A stretch of DNA of 64,000 bases, taken from Bradyrhizobium diazoefficiens. GTDB taxonomy: Bacteria > Pseudomonadota > Alphaproteobacteria > Rhizobiales > Xanthobacteraceae. A model generated the notes under the pieces. It ran no database searches, had not been told where the DNA came from, and worked only from the letters and a program-made list of their open reading frames with translations. The number at the start of each line of letters is the position of its first letter. The stretch's first letter is position 1. Positions 9,088 through 16,602 of this stretch are shown here, one piece after another. The stretch covers positions 45,430-109,429 of the forward strand of contig NZ_JAFCJJ010000022.1 of the NCBI RefSeq assembly GCF_018131015.1, written 5' to 3'. A program made the position numbers and the translations under genes.

Positions 9088-10350
9088 TCAGAGCTTCTCG
9101 GCGCCTGCGCGGAACATGCCGATCACGAGCTCGCTGGCCCCATCGATGGCACGGCGCATGGTCGAGCCGGTGCCGACCGCCTCTGCCGCATAGACCGGCG
9201 TCTCCACCGCGATGTTGCCGCTGCGCCAGACCCGCACCACGCCGACCCGCTGGCCCGCCTCGATCGGCGCGCGCACCGGGCCGCTATAGACGACGCGCGC
9301 GATCAGCTTGTCGCCGCCGGCCTTGTGCACCATCACCTTCACGGGCTCTTTCGCGACGAGCTTCACCGAGCGGCTGTCGCCGCCGAACACCTTCGCGTAG
9401 CCGACCGGCTGGTCGGCCGCGATCAGCGCGCGGGTCTCGAAATTGCGAAAACCCCATTCCAGCATCTTCTTGGCTTCGGTGGCGCGATCCTCGGAATCTT
9501 CCAGCCCGTTGACGACGACGATCAGCCGCGTGCCGTTCTGCACCGCCGAGCCGACCATGCCGTAGCCGCCCTCCTTGGTGTAGCCGGTCTTCAGACCGTC
9601 GGCGCCTTCCATCGAATTGAGCAGCGGATTGCGGTTTTGCTGGCGGATCTTGTTCCAGGTGAACTCCTTCTCGCCGAACAGTTTGTAGAATTCGGGGAAG
9701 TCCAGAATGATGTGCCGGGCGAGGATACCGAGCTCGCGCACCGTCATCTTGTTGCCGGGGTCGGGCAGGCCGTTGGAATTGCCGAAGGTCGACTTCTTCA
9801 TGCCGAGCTCGCGGGCGCGCTTGGTCATGAAGTCGGCAGCAAAGATCTTCTCGCTGCCGGCAATGCCTTCGGCCAGCGCGATACACGCGTCATTGCCGCT
9901 CGGGATGATCGCACCATGCAGGAGATCGTTGACCGAGACCTTGCTGTTGATCGCGGCGAACATGGTCGAGGTGCCTGAGGGCGCCCCGCCCTTGCGCCAG
10001 GCGTTCTCGCTGATCCGGTACTCGTCGGTCGGCTTGATGTCGCCCGTCTTGATGGCGTTGAAGACGACCTCCGCCGTCATCAGCTTCATCATGCTGGAGG
10101 GCGCACGCAGCTCGTCGGCATTCTTCTCCCACAGCACGCTGCCGGAGGAGGCCTCGATCAGGATCGCGGTCGGCGCGTCGCCGTCGAAGCCGTTATCCTC
10201 GGCCTTCTTGGCGCCCTGGACGCTCTGGTTGGCGGCGTAAAGCACCCCGCCCCAGCCGAGACTCGCGACCAGAACCGTCGCCAGCAGCCCGCGCAGCAGC
10301 GCGCCGGCTGGAAGCCGGGTCTGACGCAGCGAAGCGGTAAAAAATGCCAT
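9088..10350 (-). CDS. dacF: D-alanyl-D-alanine carboxypeptidase (penicillin-binding protein 5/6 family)
   Basis: 420 residues from ATG 10350. It trims the terminal D-Ala from peptidoglycan pentapeptides in the periplasm. The N-terminus has a basic stretch and a hydrophobic segment (about residues 15-40, LLRGLLATVLVASLGWGG), i.e. a signal peptide or membrane anchor. The S11 peptidase signatures are clear: the catalytic Ser86-x-x-Lys89 in APSSMMKLMTAE, SGN in IIPSGNDACIAL, and KTG in LKTGYTKEGGYG. A C-terminal beta domain of about 100 residues follows, as in PBP5. The frame is open far upstream on the opposite strand of the epoxide-hydrolase-like gene; that part is not coding. It heads the tmk-holB-metG run, and its promoter should lie in 10351-10503. 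Confidence 0.95.
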   Translation of the reverse strand: MAFFTASLRQTRLPAGALLRGLLATVLVASLGWGGVLYAANQSVQGAKKAEDNGFDGDAPTAILIEASSGSVLWEKNADELRAPSSMMKLMTAEVVFNAIKTGDIKPTDEYRISENAWRKGGAPSGTSTMFAAINSKVSVNDLLHGAIIPSGNDACIALAEGIAGSEKIFAADFMTKRARELGMKKSTFGNSNGLPDPGNKMTVRELGILARHIILDFPEFYKLFGEKEFTWNKIRQQNRNPLLNSMEGADGLKTGYTKEGGYGMVGSAVQNGTRLIVVVNGLEDSEDRATEAKKMLEWGFRNFETRALIAADQPVGYAKVFGGDSRSVKLVAKEPVKVMVHKAGGDKLIARVVYSGPVRAPIEAGQRVGVVRVWRSGNIAVETPVYAAEAVGTGSTMRRAIDGASELVIGMFRAGAEKL

Positions 10351-10503
10351 GGCGGTGCCTTGAGAATGGCGTTCTAACAGTTGGAACCGACGCGAACAAC
10401 ACGATGCTGGCGGCTCTTCGCGAGATTGCACGATTCGCCTCACGCCCCTATCGTAGAACCTTATATTTCTCCACCAAACCCCTGAAACAAGGCGGAAAAG
10501 CGA

Positions 10504-11454
10504 ATGTCCTCCACCCGTTCGATCAAGGCCAATGGGATCGACCTCTTCGTCCGCGAGGCCGGCCAGGGTCCGCTGGTGGTGCTGTGCCATGGCTGGCCGG
10601 AGCTCTCCTACTCCTGGCGCCACCAGATCGCGGCGCTGGCCGACGCCGGCTTCCACGTCGTCGCCCCCGACATGCGCGGCTATGGCGGCAGCTCCGCTCC
10701 GGCTGAGGTGAGCGCCTATTCGATCTTCGACAACGTCGGCGATGTCGTGGGTCTCGTCCAGGCGCTCGGCGAGACCAAGGCGATGGTGGTCGGCCATGAC
10801 TGGGGCGCGCCGGTCGCCTGGCATGCGGCACTGTTCCGGCCCGACATCTTCACGGCGGTGGCGGGCCTCAGCGTGCCGCCGCCGTTCCGCGGCCGGGGCA
10901 AGCCGCTCGACCTGCTGCGCCAGAGCGGCGTCACCAATTTCTACTGGCAATATTTCCAGACGCCCGGCGTCGCCGAGGCCGAGCTCGAGCACGACGTCGC
11001 CCGTACCATGCGGGTCGTGCTCGGCGGCCGCGGCCTCGCCGACCCGACCGCCGCCATGTTCGTGCAGGAGGGCAAGGGCTTTCTCGGCCACGCGGCCGCG
11101 GACGAACCACTCCCGGACTGGCTGAGCGAGGCCGATCTCGCCTATTTCACCGAGGCCTTCCGCAAGTCCGGCTTCCGCGGCGGTCTCAACTGGTACCGCA
11201 ACCTTGACCGCAACTGGGAGCTGACCGCGCCCTGGCAGGACGCGCAGATCCACCAGCCCTCGCTGTTCATCGCCGGCTCGCGGGACGCCGTCATCACCGG
11301 CCTGATCGGCGCCAAGCGCGTCAACGAGCTCGAGCGCGTGCTGCCCAATCTGACGCGAAAGCTGATCATCGAGGGCGCCGGCCACTGGATCCAGCAGGAG
11401 CGGCCGGACGAGGTCAATGCCGCGCTGGTGAAGTTCCTGCGCGAGGCTAGCTAG
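10504..11454 (+). CDS. Alpha/beta hydrolase, epoxide-hydrolase type
   Basis: 316 residues. The catalytic set of soluble epoxide hydrolases is present: the oxyanion-hole motif HGWPE near residue 29, the nucleophile elbow VVGHDWGAPVAW with Asp as nucleophile, the acid in AGSRDAVI, the catalytic His in IEGAGHWIQQERP, and cap tyrosines in NFYWQYFQ and LNWYRNLDRNW that would polarise the epoxide. The likely reaction is hydrolysis of an epoxide to a diol; the physiological substrate is unknown. A purine-rich Shine-Dalgarno (GGCGG) precedes the ATG. It is the only rightward gene inside the leftward rlpA/dacF block and overlaps the rlpA stop by four bases tail to tail, which suggests insertion between rlpA and dacF. 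Confidence 0.92.
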   Translation: MSSTRSIKANGIDLFVREAGQGPLVVLCHGWPELSYSWRHQIAALADAGFHVVAPDMRGYGGSSAPAEVSAYSIFDNVGDVVGLVQALGETKAMVVGHDWGAPVAWHAALFRPDIFTAVAGLSVPPPFRGRGKPLDLLRQSGVTNFYWQYFQTPGVAEAELEHDVARTMRVVLGGRGLADPTAAMFVQEGKGFLGHAAADEPLPDWLSEADLAYFTEAFRKSGFRGGLNWYRNLDRNWELTAPWQDAQIHQPSLFIAGSRDAVITGLIGAKRVNELERVLPNLTRKLIIEGAGHWIQQERPDEVNAALVKFLREAS

Positions 11455-12371
11455 TAGAGGCCGCGGCCGCTCAGGATGTTGCGGGCTTCGGCGGCTCCGT
11501 CCGAGGAACCGGCCTCGGCTGCGTAGCGGCCGTCTTCGTCATAGGACACGGCGCGAGCATTTTGCAGCGCCCGGCCGCGGCTGCGGCTGGAGGCCGACAT
11601 TTCCGAGGTCGCATTGAGTGACGCCATGTCGGCCGAGGTGTTACCGAGATTGTAGGGCCGCCCTTCCGGCATCGGAACGTCACCCCGGATGACGCCGCGA
11701 TGCGATGAGGACAGGTCCGGGACGAACGGCCTGGCCGAGGCCACCCGGACCATGGACGGCGATGGCGCCGGAACTCCGGTCCGCAAGGTGGCCAGCAACT
11801 GGCGGTCGTCGGAGCCTTCCAGCGGCGCCCGGCCGACATATTCGACGCGCACCTTGGCGACACCATTGCCTTTGAATTCAAGCAGTTCGGCGGCCTTGTT
11901 CGAGACGTCGATGAGCCGGTTGCCGTGGTAGGGCCCGCGGTCATTGACGCGAACGATCACCGATTTGCCGTTGGAGACGTTGGTGACCCGCGCATAGGAC
12001 GGCATCGGCAGGGTCGGATGCGCCGCCGTCAGCGAGGTCATGTCGAACACCTCGCCATTGGCGGTCAGGCGGCCGTGGAAGTCATCGCCATACCAGGACG
12101 CCAAGCCCTCGGCGCGATAATTGACGTCTTCCTCCGGCACGTAGGTCCGCCCCGCCACCACATAGGGCTTGCCGACGCGGTAAGTTCCGCCGCCCTTGGG
12201 GACCGGGTCGCCCCAGGCGACAACGCGCGGGCTGGAGGAGACGCCGTATTTCGGATCGACGCGGCCGGCGTATTTGCCGGACGAGGCACAATTGGCGAGC
12301 GCAAGGCAGGTCGCGGCGACCGCAACACCTCGCGCGGCCCGCATCATCGAATCTGACCGTCGGATCCCCAT
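11451..12371 (-). CDS. rlpA: RlpA-like septal ring lytic transglycosylase, lipoprotein
   Basis: 306 residues from ATG 12371; ATG at 12347 is also possible and gives a shorter signal peptide. It begins with a lipoprotein signal ending in the lipobox LALANC, so the mature protein is anchored through Cys28. A double-psi beta-barrel domain follows: GLASWYGDDFHGRLTANGE, with the conserved continuation MTAAHP-like SLTAAHPTLPMPSYARV and VRVNDRGPYHGNRLIDVS, characteristic of RlpA, which cleaves glycan strands lacking stem peptides. The C-terminus (about 110 residues) is Ser/Arg/Ala-rich, with no SPOR domain that I can see. In rhizobia rlpA is usually just upstream of dacF; here a hydrolase gene separates them. 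Confidence 0.9.
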   Translation of the reverse strand: MGIRRSDSMMRAARGVAVAATCLALANCASSGKYAGRVDPKYGVSSSPRVVAWGDPVPKGGGTYRVGKPYVVAGRTYVPEEDVNYRAEGLASWYGDDFHGRLTANGEVFDMTSLTAAHPTLPMPSYARVTNVSNGKSVIVRVNDRGPYHGNRLIDVSNKAAELLEFKGNGVAKVRVEYVGRAPLEGSDDRQLLATLRTGVPAPSPSMVRVASARPFVPDLSSSHRGVIRGDVPMPEGRPYNLGNTSADMASLNATSEMSASSRSRGRALQNARAVSYDEDGRYAAEAGSSDGAAEARNILSGRGLY

Positions 12372-12739
12372 TCGCCCCAAATACCATTCCGCCGGACGCG
12401 GCCCCAATCCGCCTTCCCTTGGCGAACTGGCCTTCGACCGGTCTTTGCCCGAGGCGGCCCACCACCGCGTCGGAAGTCGTGACGATATCGCAACCCGAAC
12501 ACGGCGGAAATGGGGAGCGCGCGCCGTTCACGCCGGAATGGTAAACGCCGCGTTCGCTTCTCCCCGTTGATCTACGGAGCCGCGGCCGCACTGCGGTTTG
12601 CTCGCGTGTGTCACTCCTGCACAGGCTGTTGCATTGAAGCCTCACTCCACCTCCATTGTCGGCGCTCCCCCTGGAATTCTTTTGACTGTGCAAGGCCGCC
12701 CGCGTCTTGTCGCGTGCAGGGGCGAACTGGAATTTGAAG
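12372..12739. other. Intergenic gap upstream of rlpA
   Basis: 368 bases in which I find no supported gene. Short open frames here on either strand are Arg/Pro-rich and lack Shine-Dalgarno sequences. It should contain the rlpA promoter and that of the small-protein gene at 12740. Confidence 0.35.
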
Positions 12740-12829
12740 ATGATCGAGACGGTTTCGGCACTGATGGGTCTGGTAAGCGCGGGGATCTTCCTGGCCCATG
12801 CCTTCGAGGGTTACCGCACGAGGGCGTAA
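12740..12829 (+). CDS. Small membrane protein, 29 residues
   Basis: An ATG-to-TAA frame of 29 codons (MIETVSALMG...). The middle is one hydrophobic stretch, SALMGLVSAGIFLAHA, followed by a polar, positively charged tail (EGYRTRA), so it reads as a single-pass membrane peptide with the tail inside. GGA lies eight bases before the ATG. It is the first of three very short rightward frames in 12740-13326 between two annotated-size genes. I believe similar peptides occur in other Bradyrhizobium genomes, but that is memory, not a search. Function unknown. Confidence 0.6.
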   Translation: MIETVSALMGLVSAGIFLAHAFEGYRTRA

Positions 12830-12931
12830 CGCACTCGCGCGGGCGGCAAGCATCACCTCTTTCAAGACGGCACGTTCGGACAATCTTAATCAATCCGACC
12901 GAGCATCGAACACGAGAGCGGCAGGTGTCCC

Positions 12932-13030
12932 ATGCGCAACCATGACCTCGTATCCGATGGCTTCCTGGCATTGACCGCCGGCGGCTTGTTCTTGCTCTGC
13001 TCGAGCCTCGTGGCGCTCGCCTTCGGCTGA
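12932..13030 (+). CDS. Small membrane protein, 32 residues
   Basis: A 32-codon frame, MRNHDLVSDG then a hydrophobic run LALTAGGLFLLCSSLVALAF, ending at a TGA. It is a good single-span membrane peptide with a charged N-terminus. A GGCAGG element lies 5-10 bases before the ATG. It follows the 29-residue frame after 102 bases on the same strand. No function can be assigned. Confidence 0.6.
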   Translation: MRNHDLVSDGFLALTAGGLFLLCSSLVALAFG

Positions 13031-13182
13031 GCACCACGCCCACTCTACCGCTCCCGAACCCCGCTCTGCCGCAGTGCGGCACGCGCCCAAGATCGGGATT
13101 CTGGCTCGGGATTGCAGTTCTCGCTTTTTGTTGATTGAATTTCCGCGTCGGCGCCTCGACCCATTTCAAGAGGCACTCACCA

Positions 13183-13326
13183 ATGAGGGTGACGCAGATG
13201 TTGGCCGAGAAATTTTTTCTGGTTCTGGAATCGCTGATCCGCGGCAGCCGCACCTATCCCGACGGAGCTCCCCGGGTTATCAGCACCTCCCCGCACGTGC
13301 CGGTCAAGTTGTCGGACCAGAAGTAA
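13183..13326 (+). CDS. Small protein, 47 residues
   Basis: The ATG at 13183 has AGAGG nine bases upstream; an in-frame ATG at 13198 has GAGGG at similar spacing. The product starts MRVTQMLAEKFFLVLESLIRG, an amphipathic helix, then a polar segment PDGAPRVISTSPHVPVK with a natural-looking amino-acid mix. It ends with TAA at 13324. It is the third small frame in a row on this strand. Unknown function, but composition and ribosome-binding spacing argue for a real gene. Confidence 0.6.
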   Translation: MRVTQMLAEKFFLVLESLIRGSRTYPDGAPRVISTSPHVPVKLSDQK

Positions 13327-13354
13327 CCGGGCGGGCCTTCAACCTCTTCCCGCT

Positions 13355-13645
13355 TCAGCGCACCCCCAGCAGCGAGCGCCGATAAAGACTGCCGCGGGCC
13401 TCCTTGAGGCAAACGAAGCTGCCATCAAAACCCTCGCCGTAGCGCTTCTGGCCCTTGGCGTAGTAGATGCCCTTCCTGAAATCCAGCCACACCACCTTGT
13501 CGCCCGGGCAATAGCGTTGCGCCTGCGCCTCGTCGCGAAACGGCGTCAGCGGCACCGCGGACACCTCGGCAACGCCGGCGCCGAGCAGCATGGCCGCGGC
13601 GATCGCGATGGCACCACCCCTTGCGTAAATTCCTCTGCGAGACAC
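13355..13645 (-). CDS. Small secreted protein of unknown function
   Basis: GTG at 13645 is preceded by GGAAGG seven bases upstream, giving 96 residues. The N-terminus MSRRGIYARGGAIAIAAAML... is a classic signal peptide with likely cleavage near VSA-VP around residue 30. The mature part of about 65 residues has two cysteines (YCPGDKVVWLDFRKG and GSFVCLKEA) that could form a disulfide. The CPGDKVVWLDFRKGIYYAKG pattern looks like a recurring periplasmic module of Bradyrhizobium (recollection). The frame is open upstream to 13726, which I consider non-coding. Function unknown. Confidence 0.75.
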   Translation of the reverse strand: MSRRGIYARGGAIAIAAAMLLGAGVAEVSAVPLTPFRDEAQAQRYCPGDKVVWLDFRKGIYYAKGQKRYGEGFDGSFVCLKEARGSLYRRSLLGVR

Positions 13646-13804
13646 CTGCCAGCCTTCCGATCCGAGCCGCCCGCGCCGGGCCATGGTGCGGCACGATAGC
13701 ACGGGACCTCGATCTCCAGACAACAAGCTCCATCATGTCTTCCGCCAGCCAACTTGCCGGGGTACATCGAGCCCGGATCGCCTCGATGCATGGATGTGAC
13801 CTGA

Positions 13805-14392
13805 ATGTCGGTTGAGCCTGAACCCAGGACCGAACCCAGCACCGGACTCCGCCCAACGCCGCGGCTGGGGCTGCTGCCCATGATCATCTTCGGCTCGCGC
13901 TGGCTGCAGCTGCCGCTCTATCTCGGATTGATCGTGGCGCAGTGCGTCTACATCGTGCTGTTCATCAAGGAACTGTGGCACGTCTCGTGGCACATGCTCG
14001 AGCTCACCGAGCAGCAGATCATGATGAGCGTGCTGGCGCTGATCGACGTCGTCATGATCTCCAACCTGCTCGTCATGGTCATCGTCGGCGGCTACGAGAC
14101 CTTCGTCTCCCGGCTCGACCTCCAGGGCCATCCCGACGAGCCGGAATGGCTCGGCCACGTCAATGCCAGCGTGCTGAAGATCAAGCTCGCCATGGCGATC
14201 ATCGGCATCTCCTCGATCGCGCTGCTGCGAACCTTCATCGAGGCCGGCAATCTCGGCTCGAACCGCGCCGGCTATACCGAGACCGGCGTGATGTGGCAGG
14301 TGCTGATCCACCTCACCTTCGTGATCTCGGCGATCGGCATCGCCTTCGTCGACAGGCTCGGCGAGAGCGCCACGCGCAAGCACGAGGATTGA
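13805..14392 (+). CDS. UPF0114 (YqhA-like) inner-membrane protein
   Basis: 195 residues with a soluble N-terminus of about 25 residues and then three to four hydrophobic segments: LQLPLYLGLIVAQCVYIVLF, a segment beginning VLALIDVVMISNLLVMVIVG, a shorter one around KIKLAMAIIGISSIALLR, and a segment beginning VLIHLTFVISAIGIAFVDR. The sequence GGYETFVSRLD after the second segment is the family hallmark. UPF0114 proteins are inner-membrane proteins of unresolved function, distantly linked to a TIGR00645 family. The start is an ATG with a weak GGA upstream. It converges on the leftward DUF1476 gene with a 21-base gap. Confidence 0.9.
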   Translation: MSVEPEPRTEPSTGLRPTPRLGLLPMIIFGSRWLQLPLYLGLIVAQCVYIVLFIKELWHVSWHMLELTEQQIMMSVLALIDVVMISNLLVMVIVGGYETFVSRLDLQGHPDEPEWLGHVNASVLKIKLAMAIIGISSIALLRTFIEAGNLGSNRAGYTETGVMWQVLIHLTFVISAIGIAFVDRLGESATRKHED

Positions 14393-14413
14393 GGCGGTTG
14401 CCCTGGTGAAGGC

Positions 14414-14743
14414 CTAGCGAACTCCCGTCGCGGCGGCATCGAGCTGCGCCACGGCTTGGCCAAGGCACTCCCGGAGTTTCTGCGCGACCTGCTCGCGCGA
14501 AATTTCCGTGGCAGCGAGATCTGCGGATACCTTGCTCAGGGTCTCATCGAGGGTTCGGCCGTCCAGACCGTCCGACACCAGCGCCGTGGCATAGCTGGCC
14601 GCAGCATCGCCGCTGAGCCCAAGCTCGCCTGCGATCCAAAGGCCGAGCAGCTTGTTGGCCCGGGCCGTGGCCCTGAACATGAGCTCCTCGTCCTGGGCGA
14701 ATTTGGCCTCAAAACCCTGCTCGCGCTTGTCGAACGTGGTCAT
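14414..14743 (-). CDS. DUF1476 protein, F1-ATPase zeta-type inhibitor subunit
   Basis: 109 residues from ATG 14743, with GGAG six bases upstream. The N-terminal MTTFDKREQGFEAKFAQDEE is diagnostic for DUF1476, the alphaproteobacterial zeta subunit that inserts into the F1-ATPase and blocks its rotation in the hydrolysis direction. The remainder is an alpha-helical bundle (ARANKLLGLWIAGELGLSG...). Bradyrhizobium genomes often carry more than one DUF1476 copy, so this may be a paralogue. It is not near the atp operon here. It follows the small gene at 14779-14970 on the same strand. Confidence 0.9.
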   Translation of the reverse strand: MTTFDKREQGFEAKFAQDEELMFRATARANKLLGLWIAGELGLSGDAAASYATALVSDGLDGRTLDETLSKVSADLAATEISREQVAQKLRECLGQAVAQLDAAATGVR

Positions 14744-14778
14744 GGTCAGCTCCATGGCGGACGTGAAGTCCGGCCGGA

Positions 14779-14970
14779 TCAGGCCTTGCCTGCGGCGGCC
14801 TCGCGCGCAAGGCGCTCGGCCCTGAGTCGCTCGCGATTGGCGTGAAACGCCCGCTGCGTCTCCTCGTGGTCGCGCATGGCTTTTTCCGCCTCGACACGGC
14901 GTGCCGCATCGCGGGCCTGGCGCTGTTCAGGGGTCAGGGGTTTGCGTCGAAAGGAAAGGTCTTCTGTCAT
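14779..14970 (-). CDS. Small charged helical protein, 63 residues
   Basis: From ATG 14970 the product is MTEDLSFRRKPLTPEQRQAR followed by an almost continuous charged helix (about 40% Arg/Glu/Ala, e.g. REAAAGKA at the end). It has no membrane segment and no cysteine. It probably forms a single long helix or coiled coil. Its 5' end overlaps the extended 3' end of the LodB-like gene by 44 bases. That overlap appears to be secondary, caused by the 22-base duplication at 15063-15108. It may be co-transcribed with DUF1476. Function unknown. Confidence 0.65.
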   Translation of the reverse strand: MTEDLSFRRKPLTPEQRQARDAARRVEAEKAMRDHEETQRAFHANRERLRAERLAREAAAGKA

Positions 14971-16183
14971 GCCTCGACAACGCGGCCGCGAAGAAAGGGT
15001 TCCACGGCGGGAGACCTTCGCGGAACCCAATGACCGATCGGCCGCTTACCATCGAATTCAGCGGCCAGATTGAATCCGGCGCAAGGCCAGATTGAATCCG
15101 GCGCAAGGGAAGGCTCGAGGGATGCCGGCGCTGCCAGAACGGCCGCCCGGCCCAGCGCGATACGCTTCCGTAATGCTCGCCCAGCGCCGCGACGTGGACC
15201 GCGGCTTCGCGCGCCACCCAGGCCTCGTATCGGCGAAGCGCGCCGGCGTTGCCGCGCGCAAGACAGTCAGAGGCCGCATAGGCGGCGAACAGGCCCGAGC
15301 GCATCGCCTTGGCGACGCCATGCCCCCAGATCGGATCGAAGGCGCTGGCCGCATCGCCTGCGCACAGGAAGCGATCGCCTGTGGTGATGGCATGGTAGCG
15401 GCCGCCCGCGGGGATCAGGCGCGGTGGATCGAGACGATCGATCCTGCCCGCGAGCAGACAGACGAATTGGGTCTTGGCGAGCGCCGCGCGCCAGCCATCC
15501 CGGGTGTTCAGCGCAAGGCCGCGGGCGAGGTCGGTGTCCGTCATGCAGGCAAACACGCGCCTGCCCTCGTCCAGCGCCATCGTGTACCACCAGCCATCCT
15601 CGAACGCCTCGACCAGCAGCTCCGGCGCGGACTGTCCGCAACCCGTCGCCTCGGCATAGGCCGCAACCAGGCGGTCCTGCGCCCGCGTCCGCCAGCCGAG
15701 ACGGTGCGCGAGCGCACGGGCGCGGCCGGTCGCATCGATGACCAGCCGGGCCGTATGGCGCTGGCCGCCGTCGCAAGCGACCGACCAGCCGTCCGCATCG
15801 GGTTCGAGTCGACAGACCTTTGCATGGACGCGCTCGGCAGCGCCGCAGGCTTCGCGCGCGATCCATTCGTCGAACGCGGCGCGGTCGACGCGCCATGACG
15901 GTCCGCGGGCCTCGAGCAGCAATTCGCTCGCCTTCAGGCCCGCCTCTTCCCAGCAGGCGAGCGTGCGATGCGATGGCGCAAATCCCTGCGCCAGGAAGGC
16001 GGACCACAGGCCGAGCTGGCGCAGCACCGGCTGGACCAGTGGCGACAATACCTCGCCGCGCCCGCGCCCCCGGGCCGGTGCGATCACGGCCACCCGGAGT
16101 TCCGGAACATTTATCGCCAGCGCACGGGCCGCGGCCGAGCCGGCCGGCCCCGCCCCTGCAACGATGATGTCGAACGCCGCCAA
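14927..16183 (-). CDS. LodB-like FAD-dependent maturation protein, C-terminus altered
   Basis: 418 residues. The N-terminal FAD-binding Rossmann motif is VAGAGPAGSAAARAL (residues 8-22), and the GD motif near the end of the FAD domain is FLCAGDAASAFDPIWGHG. Overall it resembles the tryptophan-halogenase / geranylgeranyl-reductase-type flavoproteins used as LodB or GoxB, which are needed to form the cysteine tryptophylquinone cofactor of the adjacent oxidase. It starts two bases after the stop of the 138-residue gene, so all four cassette genes should be one transcript. Oddity: a 22-base tandem duplication at 15063-15108 shifts the frame at about residue 366. Without one copy the protein would end ...RRIQSGR at a TGA (15060-15058), giving 367 residues. 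With it, about 52 unrelated residues are added and the frame runs into the next gene. Confidence 0.85.
   Translation of the reverse strand: MAAFDIIVAGAGPAGSAAARALAINVPELRVAVIAPARGRGRGEVLSPLVQPVLRQLGLWSAFLAQGFAPSHRTLACWEEAGLKASELLLEARGPSWRVDRAAFDEWIAREACGAAERVHAKVCRLEPDADGWSVACDGGQRHTARLVIDATGRARALAHRLGWRTRAQDRLVAAYAEATGCGQSAPELLVEAFEDGWWYTMALDEGRRVFACMTDTDLARGLALNTRDGWRAALAKTQFVCLLAGRIDRLDPPRLIPAGGRYHAITTGDRFLCAGDAASAFDPIWGHGVAKAMRSGLFAAYAASDCLARGNAGALRRYEAWVAREAAVHVAALGEHYGSVSRWAGRPFWQRRHPSSLPLRRIQSGLAPDSIWPLNSMVSGRSVIGFREGLPPWNPFFAAALSRHDRRPFLSTQTPDP
15063..15108. repeat. 22-base perfect tandem duplication in the LodB-like gene
   Basis: The unit GCCAGATTGAATCCGGCGCA plus AG occurs at 15064-15085 and again at 15086-15107, with one extra matching base on each side. 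The unit is not a multiple of three. Deleting one copy restores a frame that ends exactly at the TGA on the minus strand at 15060-15058. Confidence 0.95.
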
Positions 16184-16185
16184 GG

Positions 16186-16602
16186 TCAGTCGGCCCGAAC
16201 GGCGTAGAAGGACGCAACCACACCGGCCGGCGCAACCGTGCCCGGCGAGCCGCCGCTATGGGGAATGGTGCGGATCACCGAGCCGACGATGGCAGGGCGC
16301 TGATCGACGCCATTGGGCCAGGCCGGCACCAGCGCGCCCCAATAATCGTAGATCCATTCCTCGCCGCTGACGACGCCGGTGCCCTGGAAGCGCACCTGCA
16401 TCGGCGAGCCGTAGGCACGCGATCCCTTCAGGGCGAGCGACCAGCCCGGGCCGCCGATCGTCCCGGACAGGAGCTGCATCGGCCCGTCGACGATGTCGAT
16501 CGTGCCGCGGCCGAATTCGAGATTGTTGAAGACGGTGCTGACGTCGGGATCATTGAGCAGGCTGCGATAGGTCCAATGTCCCACGAACGGATTGTCGCTC
16601 AT
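16186..16602 (-). CDS. Unknown 138-residue protein of the tyrosinase/LodA cassette
   Basis: 138 residues, ATG overlapping the LodA-like stop by four bases and ending two bases before the LodB-like start, so it is translationally embedded in the operon. I do not recognise a family. It begins NPFVGHWTYRSLLNDPDV, then alternates short strands and turns (FGRGTIDIVDG, LLSGTIGGPGWSLALKGS, MQVRFQGTGVVSGEEWIYDY) and ends ASFYAVRAD. This looks like an all-beta small barrel, reminiscent of lipocalin- or avidin-like shapes. It has no signal peptide, membrane segment or cysteine. Its position between a LodA-like oxidase and its flavoprotein suggests an accessory, chaperone or small-ligand-binding role; that is inference from context only. 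Confidence 0.8.
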   Translation of the reverse strand: MSDNPFVGHWTYRSLLNDPDVSTVFNNLEFGRGTIDIVDGPMQLLSGTIGGPGWSLALKGSRAYGSPMQVRFQGTGVVSGEEWIYDYWGALVPAWPNGVDQRPAIVGSVIRTIPHSGGSPGTVAPAGVVASFYAVRAD

